Positions 32,780 to 43,295 are shown, counted from the stretch's first letter. The stretch is DNA of 64,000 nt from Sphingobacterium paucimobilis HER1398 (GCF_000416985.1 NZ_ATDL01000016.1:248001-312000); one strand, 5' to 3'. Notes: a model not told the origin generated them from the sequence alone. Numbers and translations are program-made.

Positions 32780-34522
32780 TTATTTTAGTCTTATTTCTGA
32801 TACGCTTGTTCCTTGTGCAACCATAGGGAATACATTGTTTTCCTTTCCTACCATTACTTCCAATAGATAAGAACCGTCGTGATTGAGCATAGTTTCTAGC
32901 GCTCCACGTAAGTCTTTTCTTTCGGAAATCTTATTGCCATCGATATAATAACCTTTTGCAACGGCTACAAAATCTGGACTGGTGATGTTCACGAAAGAGT
33001 AACGTCTGTCATGAAAGAGCTGTTGCCATTGGCGTACCATTCCCAAAAATTCATTGTTCAGAATAAGTATTTTAACTTTCGCACCGAATTGCATGATCGT
33101 TCCTAGTTCTTGGATAGTCATCTGTATACCACCATCGCCAATAATAGCCACAACATCACGATGCGGTGCACCGTACCATGCGCCGATTGCAGCTGGTAAG
33201 CCAAAGCCCATGGTACCTAATCCTCCGGATGTTACATTGGATTTAGAGCTGTTAAATTTAGCATATCGGCAAGTCACCATTTGATGCTGGCCGACATCAG
33301 TAACGATTACTGCATCACCACCAGTGAGTTCATTTAATACCTTTATTACTTCCCCCATAGTCATGACATCACCTTTGGGGTTCAATTCATCTTGGATAAC
33401 TTCCTTGATTTCTTCTTTTTCTAGTTCACGAAATTGCTGTACCCATTCCGAATGATTTACTTTGTCAATCATTTTCGTAAGTAAGGGTAACGTCTCTTTA
33501 CAGTCCCCCCATACAGGTACGGCAGATTTGACATTTTTGTCTATTTCTGCAGGATCAATATCCAGGTGGATGACCTTAGCTTGTTTCGCATACTTATCTA
33601 GCCGGCCTGTTACGCGGTCATCAAAACGCATACCTATAGCGATGAGTACGTCACATTCATTGGTCATCACATTAGGCGCATAGTTACCATGCATACCCAA
33701 CATGCCGACATGTAGTGGATGGTCTGTTTCCAATGCGCTCAGTCCCATCACTGTCGTTGCAGCAGGGAAGCCACCTTTCTCTATAAAGTTTTTAAACTCT
33801 TGTTCTGCCTTTCCGAGTATGATACCTTGTCCAAATACAACAAAGGGTTTTTTAGCAGCGTTAATTACCTTTGCGGCCTCTTCTACATACTCTTTACGTA
33901 CGATAGGAGCGGGGCGGTAACTGCGTACATGATCACAAGGTTTATAACCTTTGTAGTCAAAAAGCTGTAACTGTGCATTCTTTGTAATATCTATTAATAC
34001 GGGGCCTGGTCTTCCGGTGCTGGCAATGTAAAAAGCTTTAGCTAATACACTTGGAATTTCTGTTGCATCAGTGACCTGATAGTTCCACTTGGTGACAGGA
34101 CTTGTGATATTGACGACATCCGTTTCCTGAAAAGCATCTGTTCCTAATAGAGAAGCAAATACTTGTCCTGTGATACAGACAATGGGGTTACTGTCAATCA
34201 TGGCGTCAGCTAGTCCTGTAACAAGGTTTGTCGCTCCGGGACCACTTGTCGCAAAAGCTACACCTACACGTCCAGATGTGCGTGCATATCCCTGTGCAGC
34301 ATGAATTCCACCTTGCTCATGACGGACCAAAATATGCTTTAAACGGTCATTATAATCATATAATGCATCGTAGATAGGCATGATGGCACCGCCCGGATAA
34401 CCAAATACAGTATCCACACCTTCGTGGATCAATGCTTCCAATACAGCTTGAGAGCCTGTTAATTGAGAAGCCATTGTCGTTTTTTGGTTTTCCTTTGTTT
34501 CCGTTTTTTCCAGTGTACTCAT
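32780..34522 (-). CDS. ilvB: Acetolactate synthase large subunit
   Basis: A ThDP-dependent enzyme that makes acetolactate and acetohydroxybutyrate, the first common step of branched-chain synthesis. The 580 residues show VFGYPGGAIMPIYDAL, the ThDP Glu in RHEQGGIHAAQGYAR, ATSGPGATNLVTGLADA, the FAD-binding middle domain (GMLGMHGNYAPN, DDRVTG) and the ThDP-Mg site GDGGIQMTIQEL with NNEFLGMVRQWQ. The first 18 residues are a variable Lys/Thr-rich extension. A long imperfect hairpin separates it from ilvD. Confidence 0.95.
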   Translation of the reverse strand: MSTLEKTETKENQKTTMASQLTGSQAVLEALIHEGVDTVFGYPGGAIMPIYDALYDYNDRLKHILVRHEQGGIHAAQGYARTSGRVGVAFATSGPGATNLVTGLADAMIDSNPIVCITGQVFASLLGTDAFQETDVVNITSPVTKWNYQVTDATEIPSVLAKAFYIASTGRPGPVLIDITKNAQLQLFDYKGYKPCDHVRSYRPAPIVRKEYVEEAAKVINAAKKPFVVFGQGIILGKAEQEFKNFIEKGGFPAATTVMGLSALETDHPLHVGMLGMHGNYAPNVMTNECDVLIAIGMRFDDRVTGRLDKYAKQAKVIHLDIDPAEIDKNVKSAVPVWGDCKETLPLLTKMIDKVNHSEWVQQFRELEKEEIKEVIQDELNPKGDVMTMGEVIKVLNELTGGDAVIVTDVGQHQMVTCRYAKFNSSKSNVTSGGLGTMGFGLPAAIGAWYGAPHRDVVAIIGDGGIQMTIQELGTIMQFGAKVKILILNNEFLGMVRQWQQLFHDRRYSFVNITSPDFVAVAKGYYIDGNKISERKDLRGALETMLNHDGSYLLEVMVGKENNVFPMVAQGTSVSEIRLK

Positions 34523-34560
34523 TTTATTAGTTAGTATTTAGATATTAGTATTGAGTATTT

Positions 34561-34614
34561 AGATTAAGGAATAAGGAGCAAGGACAATAGACTATGTTCC
34601 TTGCTCTTTAATCT
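34561..34614 (-). other. Imperfect hairpin in the ilvD-ilvB gap
   Basis: Inner arms GAGCAAGGA/TCCTTGCTC (34576-34584 and 34598-34606) and outer arms AGATTAA/TTAATCT (34561-34567 and 34608-34614), with a bulge on one side. Next to it (34530-34565) is a degenerate AT-rich repeat of TAGTATTTAGA type. No T-run follows on the minus strand. Confidence 0.45.
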
Positions 34615-34625
34615 TCGCTCTTTGT

Positions 34626-36326
34626 TTATAAATCCGTTACACATCCCAGTGACGCATTGGCTACTGTTTTTGCATATTTGTATAAGACACCTTTGCTGAC
34701 CTTCAGTGCGGGCTGTTTCCACGTACTGCGACGTTCCGCAATTATGGCATCAGTCACTTTTAGACTTATCGTGTTGTTCACCGCATCGATCTCGATGATA
34801 TCATCGTCTTGCACCAGACCAATAAGGCCCCCCTCATAGGCTTCTGGTGTAATATGTCCTACAACAAAACCATGTGTTCCGCCAGAGAATCTTCCATCTG
34901 TAATTAACGCGACCGAGTTACCCAGTCCGGCACCGATAATCAATGATGTCGGTTTTAGCATCTCTGGCATACCAGGAGCGCCTTTAGGGCCTTCATTCTT
35001 GATAACGATGACATCTCCAGGTTTGATACGCCCAGATGATACACCCGCTACGAGGTCATGTTCCCCATCAAATACACGCGCAGGGCCTACGAATTTCTCA
35101 CCTTCCTTACCCGATATTTTAGCAACAGAGCCCTGCTCGGCCAAGTTGCCATATAATATCTGTAAGTGCCCTGTTTTTTTGATAGGCTTGTTTAAAGGTT
35201 GGATGATAGGCTGCTCATAATCCATAATAGATCGTACACCTTCTAGGTTCTCCGCCAATGTTTTACCCGTCACGGTTATACATTCGCCATGCAGCAAGCC
35301 TTCATTTAATAAGTATTTTAACACGGCTGGTACACCGCCATAGTTATGTAGATCCTGCATCAAGTATTTGCCAGATGGCTTGAGGTCTGCCAATACCGGA
35401 GTCTCGTCAGACATACGTTGAAAATCGTCTGGCGTAATTTCTACACCTACGGCATGTCCCATGGCGATAAAGTGCAAAACAGCATTGGTTGATCCACCAA
35501 GTATCACAATGGTACGTATTGCATTCTCAAATGCCTTGCGTGTCATGATGTCAGAAGGCTTTATGTCTTTTTCCAAAAGAATGCGGATGTATTTGCCAAC
35601 TTCTAGACACTCTTTTTGTTTTTCTTCAGATACTGCAGGATTAGACGAAGAATAGGGAAGGCTCATTCCTAGCGCTTCAATCGCTGAGGCCATCGTATTA
35701 GCGGTATACATTCCGCCACAAGCGCCAGCTCCTGGGCAGGTATGACGTATTACACCGTCATAATCCTCATCCGATATCGTACCAGCGATCTTCTTTCCTA
35801 ACGCTTCAAATGCAGACACAATATTTAGCTCTTCCCCTTTGTAGTGCCCAGGAGCAATAGTACCTCCGTATACCATGATGGCAGGTCGGTTCAATCGGCC
35901 CATGGCCATGATAGCGCCAGGCATATTCTTGTCACAGCCAGGTATAGCGACTACACCATCATAATATTGACCACCACAGATGGTTTCGATGCTGTCTGCG
36001 ATAACATCTCTAGAAACCAATGAATATCGCATACCATCGGTACCGTTACTCATACCGTCACTGACACCGATTGTGCCAAATGTCAATCCTACGAGATTAT
36101 TGTTCCATATACCTTTTTTGACAACCTGTGCCAAATCATTTAGGTGCATGTTACAGGTATTCCCATCATAGCCCATACTAGCGATTCCTACCTGCGCTTT
36201 ATCCATATCCGCGTCAGTAAGGCCGATCCCGTAAAGCATAGCTTTTGCCGCAGGTTGTGTCTCGTCCTGGGTAAATATTCTACTGTACTTGTTTAATGTC
36301 TTTTCGTTATCAGATGATGACTTCAT
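34626..36326 (-). CDS. ilvD: Dihydroxy-acid dehydratase
   Basis: An Fe-S dehydratase that makes the 2-oxo acid precursors of valine and isoleucine. The 566 residues show [20 protein letters not shown] with the first cluster Cys, [38 protein letters not shown] (second Cys), [19 protein letters not shown] (third Cys), [12 protein letters not shown] and [17 protein letters not shown]. Its first bases overlap the end of ilvE by 17, indicating co-transcription. All conserved residues I can place are present. Confidence 0.95.
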   Translation of the reverse strand: MKSSSDNEKTLNKYSRIFTQDETQPAAKAMLYGIGLTDADMDKAQVGIASMGYDGNTCNMHLNDLAQVVKKGIWNNNLVGLTFGTIGVSDGMSNGTDGMRYSLVSRDVIADSIETICGGQYYDGVVAIPGCDKNMPGAIMAMGRLNRPAIMVYGGTIAPGHYKGEELNIVSAFEALGKKIAGTISDEDYDGVIRHTCPGAGACGGMYTANTMASAIEALGMSLPYSSSNPAVSEEKQKECLEVGKYIRILLEKDIKPSDIMTRKAFENAIRTIVILGGSTNAVLHFIAMGHAVGVEITPDDFQRMSDETPVLADLKPSGKYLMQDLHNYGGVPAVLKYLLNEGLLHGECITVTGKTLAENLEGVRSIMDYEQPIIQPLNKPIKKTGHLQILYGNLAEQGSVAKISGKEGEKFVGPARVFDGEHDLVAGVSSGRIKPGDVIVIKNEGPKGAPGMPEMLKPTSLIIGAGLGNSVALITDGRFSGGTHGFVVGHITPEAYEGGLIGLVQDDDIIEIDAVNNTISLKVTDAIIAERRSTWKQPALKVSKGVLYKYAKTVANASLGCVTDL

Positions 36327-37200
36327 AATTTTCTTGTTCTAAGACTAAATTTTTATATTTTCTTTGAATAGATGCGCCGATACTGTGTTCCCATTCTTCT
36401 TTGTAGGTGACATGATCGACTTGTTTAATCCCGATAATCTCTGCAGCAGTGCCACTTAGAAAGGCACTGTCTGCAGTATATATATCCTGGACGGTTAGTT
36501 TTTTTTCAATAATGTCAAACCCCAATTCTTTACAGATATTGATAACGGTTTGACGGGTGATTCCTGGGAATACATTTTCCAAAGGAGGGGTGAATATTTT
36601 AAAATCCTTCTCGATAAAGATATTCTCACTCGAAGCCTGCGCTACAAATCCTTCTTGGTCCAACAGAAGTGCTTCGTCAAATCCATGGCGTTGTGCATCA
36701 CTAGTCGCCAATATCGAGTTGATATACTGCCCCGAAGCTTTTGCTTCAATAGGAAATGATTTTGCATTTGGACGCTCAATAGACGATATGTTTACGCGCA
36801 GTAGATTCTGACCAAGATAAGGACCCCATTCCCAAGCTGCAATCATAATATTTGCTTGATCCGAAGATGTAAGATGCATGTTCGAACCAGAAAATACCAA
36901 TGGTCTGATGTAGGCTGCACGTAGGTTATTAGCCTCTAGGAGTTCGTATGTTTTCTCTATTAAGGTGCGATTGTCCCAAGTGTAGGGTAGTCTTAATGCT
37001 TCACAGGACTTCCTCAACCGTTCAAAGTGTGCTTCGGCTTTGAATATACGTGTGCCATTGTGGGTATTGTATGCACGTAGTCCTTCAAAAGCGCCATAGC
37101 CATAGTGTAAAGATTGCCCAAATAAATCAACACCGGCTTGGTTGGCTTTCACAAACTCATCGTTAAGATAGACTAATGTGTTTTGATTATAGTACTGCAT
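36310..37200 (-). CDS. ilvE: Branched-chain amino acid aminotransferase
   Basis: A class IV (fold type IV) PLP aminotransferase that does the last step of valine, leucine and isoleucine synthesis. The 296 residues show [14 protein letters not shown], the PLP-Lys region [16 protein letters not shown] (Lys about 156), [21 protein letters not shown] and [11 protein letters not shown]. Length is that of the bacterial type I BCAT group. It is the first gene of the branched-chain cluster; the 384-base region upstream should hold the promoter and any leader control. D-amino-acid aminotransferase is a less likely alternative given the neighbours. Confidence 0.92.
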   Translation of the reverse strand: MQYYNQNTLVYLNDEFVKANQAGVDLFGQSLHYGYGAFEGLRAYNTHNGTRIFKAEAHFERLRKSCEALRLPYTWDNRTLIEKTYELLEANNLRAAYIRPLVFSGSNMHLTSSDQANIMIAAWEWGPYLGQNLLRVNISSIERPNAKSFPIEAKASGQYINSILATSDAQRHGFDEALLLDQEGFVAQASSENIFIEKDFKIFTPPLENVFPGITRQTVINICKELGFDIIEKKLTVQDIYTADSAFLSGTAAEIIGIKQVDHVTYKEEWEHSIGASIQRKYKNLVLEQENYEVII

Positions 37201-37404
37201 ACATTACTTTTTTTAGGATAATTCCACCATTCCAAAATGCTTTCATTTTGTCCTTTCATTCACATCCTCAAGTTAGCCTGATTTAAAATTCTATACAATA
37301 GGCAAATAGAGTATTTTGAAAAAGTTTATTATTTTAATCAGTCGCTTCTGTTTTTATTTATAGTTTGTTTATTTTTGATTATTCGAAATTTAATTCTGTT
37401 CAAT

Positions 37405-37430
37405 ATGAACCGTATTTAAAATCGGTTCAT
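37405..37430 (-). promoter_or_regulatory. Inverted repeat upstream of ilvE
   Basis: Perfect 8-bp arms ATGAACCG and CGGTTCAT with a 10-base AT spacer, about 205 bases before the ilvE start. Symmetry and spacing fit a dimeric regulator site or a small hairpin in the leader of the branched-chain operon. Its role is inferred from position only. Confidence 0.4.
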
Positions 37431-37530
37431 TTGCTGAAAAATATCGATCTTTGAAAAAGAGGTAGAATTCTTCTTAAAAAGATAGCTGCTGCGTAAAACT
37501 TTTTTAAAAATGCCTTTTGTAAAACCCATA

Positions 37531-37570
37531 AAAAAAGCCCTTAAAACTTTGAAGTCTTAAGGGCTTTTTT
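37531..37570 (-). terminator. Terminator after atpC
   Basis: A 14-bp stem AAAAAAGCCCTTAA/TTAAGGGCTTTTTT (37531-37544 and 37557-37570) whose loop can pair further (ACTT/AAGT). The A-tract on the plus strand gives the U-run for leftward transcription from atpC. Confidence 0.9.
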
Positions 37571-37584
37571 TATCGTTTCTTTTT

Positions 37585-37836
37585 CTATTCTTGCACAATT
37601 CCTTCTGCTAAAACGATGATATTGTTGTCCTTTACTTCAACCACACCACCTTTAATAATAATGACGTGTTCGACACTACTAATATCCTTAATAATGACTT
37701 TTCCATCGTCTAGCGTAGACACAATAGCAGCATGCCCCTTCAAGATTTGAAAAGAGCCTGCAGATCCTGGCACCGTAACCGCTGTTACGTCACCTTCGTA
37801 AGCTAATTTGTCTGGTGTTATTATTGTTAATTTCAT
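37585..37836 (-). CDS. atpC: ATP synthase epsilon subunit, short form
   Basis: The epsilon subunit joins the central stalk of F1 and in many bacteria can inhibit ATP hydrolysis. From the ATG at 37836 (MKLTIITPDKLAYEGDVTAV) the protein has only 83 residues: the beta-sandwich domain with VPGSAGSFQILKGHAAIVSTL and the final IIVLAEGIVQE. The C-terminal two-helix domain (about 45-50 residues), which is the inhibitory part, is absent. Short epsilon chains of this kind occur in other Bacteroidota. It follows atpD after an 85-base gap holding an inverted repeat. Confidence 0.92.
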   Translation of the reverse strand: MKLTIITPDKLAYEGDVTAVTVPGSAGSFQILKGHAAIVSTLDDGKVIIKDISSVEHVIIIKGGVVEVKDNNIIVLAEGIVQE

Positions 37837-37854
37837 TCTTATGAATAGTATAGA

Positions 37855-37915
37855 GTATGGAGTAGTTTGTAATGAGTTGTGGGATTCACAATACGCTATA
37901 CCCAATACTCCATAC
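37855..37915 (-). other. Inverted repeat in the atpD-atpC gap
   Basis: GTATGGAGTA (37855-37864) and TACTCCATAC (37906-37915) are perfect 10-bp arms around 41 bases, with an inner stem TTGTG/CACAA. They fill the gap between atpD and atpC without a T-run. It may set the beta:epsilon expression ratio (3:1 in F1) by processing or partial attenuation; that is inference. Confidence 0.5.
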
Positions 37916-37921
37916 TTTTTA

Positions 37922-39463
<1,542 letters not shown>

Positions 39464-39490
39464 CTATTTTCACAGCTGTATTTTGGAATG

Positions 39491-39521
39491 CAAAAATAAG
39501 GTATATCTATTTAAAAGCAAA
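39491..39521 (-). promoter_or_regulatory. atpDC promoter
   Basis: On the minus strand: -33 element TTTG (39521-39518), 19-base spacer, -7 element TATTTTTG (39498-39491). Both fit the Bacteroidota TTTG/TAnnTTTG consensus, and the spacing is right. The leader to the atpD start would be about 60 bases. Confidence 0.72.
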
Positions 39522-39560
39522 ACATATAAAAAAATAAATAGGAAGTTTTTTCACACCCGA

Positions 39561-40154
39561 TTAAGAATCCCTTTTTAACTGTTCATCTAGCAATTGTCTT
39601 TTAAGCAATTGCTCTTTTTCCATGGCCTTCTTTTTGTATTGTTGGAACTCATTCTGAGTCTCTTCGGCAGTCTTTTGATGTTCTACGGTGTCCACTTTTG
39701 CTTTGCGGAAAGATACCAGCATAGTGAAAAATCCGATACCTAATACTGCAATAATAATCCATACCATCATATGGTAGGCGCTTTTTGCAAAATCTATTCC
39801 TATAAACGAGATGCTGTCTGTTTTCTGTTTTTCAGTCAGCAATTCAGATTGCACACTATGGAGCGAATCCTTAAGACCTGTTACGGTAGCAATGGATGAA
39901 GAAGAACTGCTTTTTAAAGAAGCGATTTCTTTCGTGTATTTAGAGATAGAGTCATTTACATTCTTCTGGATAATTTCTATGTTCGATTTTCTTACAATCT
40001 TAAAGTCAGCATCCTGAGATCTAGATTGCGCCAATAGAACTTGAAACTGCGTATTGAGATTTAGATCTGATTGTAGTTTTTGTTGCAATGTCAATTGTGC
40101 AAATGTACTCGTGGCTAGAAAAAGGAAAACTAAAGATAAGATAGATTTATGCAT
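39561..40154 (-). CDS. Membrane-anchored coiled-coil protein, unknown function
   Basis: I do not recognise a functional family. The 197 residues start with a signal peptide (MHKSILSLVFLFLATSTFAQ), followed by a periplasmic part of about 100 residues that looks helical with a Ser run (SSSSSS near 82-87), one transmembrane segment at about 128-149 and a Lys/Gln/Glu-rich cytoplasmic tail (about 150-197), probably coiled coil. Similar single-span proteins are common in Bacteroidota. It stands between the atpD promoter and a DUF4136 lipoprotein gene, in the same orientation as both, with 136 bases to atpD; no functional link is visible. Confidence 0.7.
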   Translation of the reverse strand: MHKSILSLVFLFLATSTFAQLTLQQKLQSDLNLNTQFQVLLAQSRSQDADFKIVRKSNIEIIQKNVNDSISKYTKEIASLKSSSSSSIATVTGLKDSLHSVQSELLTEKQKTDSISFIGIDFAKSAYHMMVWIIIAVLGIGFFTMLVSFRKAKVDTVEHQKTAEETQNEFQQYKKKAMEKEQLLKRQLLDEQLKRDS

Positions 40155-40239
40155 GCTGTGAATAGATAAATGATGTTAATACATCTATAAATGTCCTAAA
40201 TAAATTGATCTAATACAAAAAAATAACACAATAAATAAC

Positions 40240-40284
40240 AAAGCCTTTAAATTGCTGGAATAAACCAGACAATTTAAAGGCTTT
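40240..40284 (-). terminator. Terminator-like hairpin after the DUF4136 gene
   Basis: A 15-bp perfect stem (40240-40254 with 40270-40284) capped by a second stem CTGG/CCAG, 24 bases past the stop of the DUF4136 gene. The downstream minus-strand sequence is T-rich but interrupted. Confidence 0.8.
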
Positions 40285-40307
40285 AGGACTCTTGCTTCAA
40301 TTATATG

Positions 40308-40892
40308 CTATTTCTTCAATATCGGTAACGGATATTCTTTCATTATACCAGTCACAGCTTTCGGTAATTCGTTGATTGCTTTTTCGGGCTCATTGACTTC
40401 AGTAGTACCTCTTGCCTGCCAGATTACACTATTGGTCTTGCGGTCTATGGCTTCAAATATAATATGTCCGTAGCGTACACGTTCTTTACCTACCGGATAG
40501 GAACCTCCGTAATATCCTCCATAAAATCCCCAAGGACCGCCCCAACCCCAAGGACCGCCCCAACCCCAGCCTGCGTAGTAAGGAGAGCTGTATACCATTC
40601 TGCTTTTATTGTTTACGATAGCGATGTATCGAAACAGGACATCAGGATTTTCTTTGGAATAGGTCAGACCGCGTGCCTCGATCTCTTTATTCGCTGTTGT
40701 CATGATATTGCCTTTAGCAATATCGTTATTATAGTAGTCCTTCGATAAGGAGTCTACCGGTTCTAACCAACCATACGTCTTGAACTGGTTGAAGTCAAGA
40801 TTCTGAACTCGTGTTGTATGGTACTTGTGCGACGAGCAAGATGCAAACGCTAAAAGTACAAATGCCGTTAGAAATATTATTATTCTGTTCAT
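40308..40892 (-). CDS. DUF4136 family lipoprotein
   Basis: A predicted outer-envelope lipoprotein of 194 residues. The signal peptide ends with lipobox FASC (Cys19). The mature part has the DUF4136 pattern: YHTTRVQNLDFNQFKTYGWL near the start, DVLFRYIAIVNNKSRMVYS, and the end GHIIFEAIDRKTNSVIWQARGTTEV. Between them is a Gly/Trp/Pro/Tyr-rich insert (GWGWGGPWGWGGPWG...) coded partly by an exact 18-base tandem duplication (40528-40563). Function of the family is unknown. The gene is probably monocistronic, with a terminator after it. Confidence 0.82.
   Translation of the reverse strand: MNRIIIFLTAFVLLAFASCSSHKYHTTRVQNLDFNQFKTYGWLEPVDSLSKDYYNNDIAKGNIMTTANKEIEARGLTYSKENPDVLFRYIAIVNNKSRMVYSSPYYAGWGWGGPWGWGGPWGFYGGYYGGSYPVGKERVRYGHIIFEAIDRKTNSVIWQARGTTEVNEPEKAINELPKAVTGIMKEYPLPILKK
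40528..40563. repeat. 18-bp tandem duplication in the DUF4136 gene
   Basis: Two exact 18-base copies (40528-40545, 40546-40563), followed by a partial third copy. They code for repeated GWGGPW units on the minus strand and keep frame, so unit number can vary without breaking the gene. Confidence 0.85.
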
Positions 40893-40947
40893 AACTAAAC
40901 CTGCTTATATGATGTATGACCGTCTGTTATTCAAAAGGTTTAACGCT

Positions 40948-42588
40948 TTAGTGAGAAAATTTTGCAACTAATGGTATCTGTCTTCCTGCGCCAAAAGCTT
41001 TCGGGCTTACTCTTAATATAGGAGGGGCTTGAAAACGTTTGAACTCGGCGTTATTTACGAGTCTCGCAATGCGTTGTACAAGCTGTTCGTCAAACCCTAA
41101 TTTAGATATTTCCGATCCTGATTTCTCGAGTTCAATGAATTGGTATAAGATCGCATCGAGGATCTCGTAATCAGGAAGTGAATCCGAATCTTTTTGATCA
41201 GGCCGTAGTTCGGCTGAGGGTGGTTTTACAATCGTATTTATAGGAATAATCTCTCTCTCACGGTTGATATAGGACGCTAATTGATAAGCTTGTGTTTTAT
41301 AGACATCGCCGATCACACTGAGCGAACCGGCCATGTCCCCGTACAGAGTCCCGTATCCCACGGCAGCTTCGCTCTTGTTCGATGTATTGAGTAGGATATG
41401 ACCGAGTTTGTTGCTGATGGCCATGAGCAAAGTACCTCGTGTACGTGCCTGTATGTTCTCCTCTGTGGTATCAGCTTGTAATCCATGGAAAGCCTCTTTT
41501 AGGGTGTCTTCAAAAGACTGTGCTATAGCTTGAATCGGTAAGACGATGTGCTGACAACCGGTATTATCGACGAGATCCATGGCGTCTTTGATGGAGTGTT
41601 CTGTAGAGTATACCGAAGGCATCAATACGGCCAAGACATTTTCAGGGCCTAGGGCTTCTACCGCTAAAGCGGCAACAATAGCGGAATCCAGTCCTCCGGA
41701 CAGGCCAAGTACAGCCTTCTTAAAGCCAGATTTAGAAAAATAATCCCTTAGTCCCAAAAGAAGTGCCTGATATATATAGGCGATTTCACTCAAGTCCGTA
41801 GTCTTTGGGTGTCCTGTGGCATGTAGATCGCCTTGAGACAATGTGACATATTGTATATCCTCTTCAAAAGCAAGGAGCTCCGTGATGACCTCTGCACTTT
41901 TGTTCATCGCTAAAGAACGTCCGTCAAATATGATATCCATATGTGCACCAGCTTGGTTGACATATACCACAGGGGCATTAGCTTTAAGTACATTATTGCC
42001 CAGTACGGTTAAGCGCTTCTCATAATGTATATATGAAAATGGAGAAGCCGCAATATTGATAATCAGATCCGGTTTTTCTTGAGCCAGCTCAAGCATGAGA
42101 TCCCCTTTGTACGAATTGTCGTAGTCGTTGTCCCAGAGATCTTCACAGATAGTAAGAGCTATTTTGATGTTTTGTAATTCAATACATTGAATAGTTCGGT
42201 TGGGCTCAAAGTAGCGGTATTCGTCAAACACATCGTAATCGGGGAGTAGTGATTTCTTACGGCTGCCGACAACATTACCTTTAGAGATAACTACAGCGGC
42301 ATTGGAAAGAGCCTTGCCTTCTTCGTGCACGTTACGAATAGGTGCGCCTATGATGCAGTCGATGGTGTCGCAATATACTGCTATGCGAGACAACGATTGT
42401 TCACAGCGGTCTAAGAACCACGTATGGCGCAAGAGGTCTTTGGCAGGGTAGCCACCGATAGCCAACTCTGCAAATACGATAACATCAGCTTCAGCTGCTT
42501 TGGCACAAGCTATTGCTTTTATGATTTTTTCTTCGTTCTGTTCGAAATTACCAATATGGTAATTGAGTTGCGCGAGTGCTATTTTCAT
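40948..42588 (-). CDS. nadE: Glutamine-dependent NAD+ synthetase
   Basis: It makes NAD from deamido-NAD with ammonia released from glutamine. The 546 residues have an N-terminal nitrilase-like glutaminase domain (MKIALAQLNYHIGNFE; Glu in VFAELAIGGYPA; Lys in GSRKKSLLPDYDVFDE; Cys in ALTICEDLWD) and a C-terminal NadE domain with the ATP P-loop SGGLDS at about 297, then LLNTSNKSEAAVGYGTLYGDM. So it can use glutamine. It follows the PorT-like gene after 12 bases. A nadE-gldB neighbourhood is known from Flavobacterium. Confidence 0.94.
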   Translation of the reverse strand: MKIALAQLNYHIGNFEQNEEKIIKAIACAKAAEADVIVFAELAIGGYPAKDLLRHTWFLDRCEQSLSRIAVYCDTIDCIIGAPIRNVHEEGKALSNAAVVISKGNVVGSRKKSLLPDYDVFDEYRYFEPNRTIQCIELQNIKIALTICEDLWDNDYDNSYKGDLMLELAQEKPDLIINIAASPFSYIHYEKRLTVLGNNVLKANAPVVYVNQAGAHMDIIFDGRSLAMNKSAEVITELLAFEEDIQYVTLSQGDLHATGHPKTTDLSEIAYIYQALLLGLRDYFSKSGFKKAVLGLSGGLDSAIVAALAVEALGPENVLAVLMPSVYSTEHSIKDAMDLVDNTGCQHIVLPIQAIAQSFEDTLKEAFHGLQADTTEENIQARTRGTLLMAISNKLGHILLNTSNKSEAAVGYGTLYGDMAGSLSVIGDVYKTQAYQLASYINREREIIPINTIVKPPSAELRPDQKDSDSLPDYEILDAILYQFIELEKSGSEISKLGFDEQLVQRIARLVNNAEFKRFQAPPILRVSPKAFGAGRQIPLVAKFSH

Positions 42589-42600
42589 GCGAGATACTTC

Positions 42601-43263
42601 TTAAAATAAAAGTCCTAGGTTTAAGGCGACAAAAGATGTCCTTGGAGCTCCGTCCTTCACTGCTCTGGTAAACCCATTGTTGAAGGTAAGGCCAGTCAAT
42701 ACGGCCATATCATTGCCCAATTTCCATTCTGCGCCACCACCTATCTGCAGGCCCAGGCGAAACAAGTCTGCTCCGTGCATGGAGTCTTTTTCTTGTTTCT
42801 CCAATTTCTGTTTTGCAGACACCTTTAAACCCGCAGTAAATCCGAATTGCCCATAGAATCGTCCCATCTCATTTTCTGTACTTTTTAGTTTGATAGTCAA
42901 AGGTACTTCTACGTATTTGAGAGCCATATCTCTATATTTAGGGATAGCAGGATCATTTTTATCGATACTTGAGAATGCGGGCTCGACACTGCTATTGATC
43001 GAATTGATCAATAATCCGGTCGAGAAATAGTAGTTTCTGGCAAAACCAAGGTCGGCTAGGAGTCCATAAGAAAACCCAAGTTTACTACTCGCTTCCTGGT
43101 TGTTGTCATAGCGTAACCAACCGATATTGGGGTTAATGACTAACCCTAAACGCATGTTTTTTTCTCTACTGTGGTAATAACTTTGCGCATCAGCTTGTTG
43201 TGCGGAGAAAAGAGCAATATACAGTAAGAAAATAGGAAGGAGACGCTTTGTTATATTAACCAT
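42601..43263 (-). CDS. PorT-like outer-membrane beta-barrel protein
   Basis: A 220-residue protein with a signal peptide (ending QQADAQS) and a small beta-barrel pattern of alternating residues: MRLGLVINPNIGWLRYDN, LGFSYGLLADLGFARNYYFSTGLLIN, GRFYGQFGFTAGLKVSA, ending with the hydrophobic/aromatic SFVALNLGLLF. PorT is an outer-membrane component of the type IX secretion system and gliding in Bacteroidota. The divergent gldB supports that reading, but general porin-family barrels look alike, so the specific role is not certain. Co-transcribed with nadE. Confidence 0.65.
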   Translation of the reverse strand: MVNITKRLLPIFLLYIALFSAQQADAQSYYHSREKNMRLGLVINPNIGWLRYDNNQEASSKLGFSYGLLADLGFARNYYFSTGLLINSINSSVEPAFSSIDKNDPAIPKYRDMALKYVEVPLTIKLKSTENEMGRFYGQFGFTAGLKVSAKQKLEKQEKDSMHGADLFRLGLQIGGGAEWKLGNDMAVLTGLTFNNGFTRAVKDGAPRTSFVALNLGLLF

Positions 43264-43287
43264 AGTTTTTAATTGTTATATAAATTA

Positions 43288-43295
43288 TATTTTTG
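43288..43295 (+). promoter_or_regulatory. Probable -7 box of gldB
   Basis: TATTTTTG matches TAnnTTTG, 18 bases before the gldB ATG, giving a very short leader. A T-run at 43266-43270 may serve as a poor -33 element. The divergent gap to the PorT-like gene is only 50 bases. Confidence 0.4.

Larger units (their letters stand above)
37201..37584. other. ilvE leader region and atpC terminator
   Basis: This 384-base AT-rich gap holds the atpC terminator (37531-37570), an inverted repeat ATGAACCG/CGGTTCAT (37405-37412 and 37423-37430) and the presumed ilvE promoter. I see no T-box and no leader peptide rich in Ile, Leu or Val. I could not place a clear -33/-7 pair on the minus strand. Confidence 0.5.

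Noticed and set aside
37173..37259. A 28-codon frame before ilvE as an attenuation leader peptide
   Set aside because: It has no run of Ile, Leu or Val codons, overlaps the ilvE start out of frame, and is not followed by an attenuator.
37201..37530. T-box riboswitch upstream of ilvE
   Set aside because: No T-box sequence or terminator/antiterminator pair in the leader; the only strong terminator belongs to atpC.
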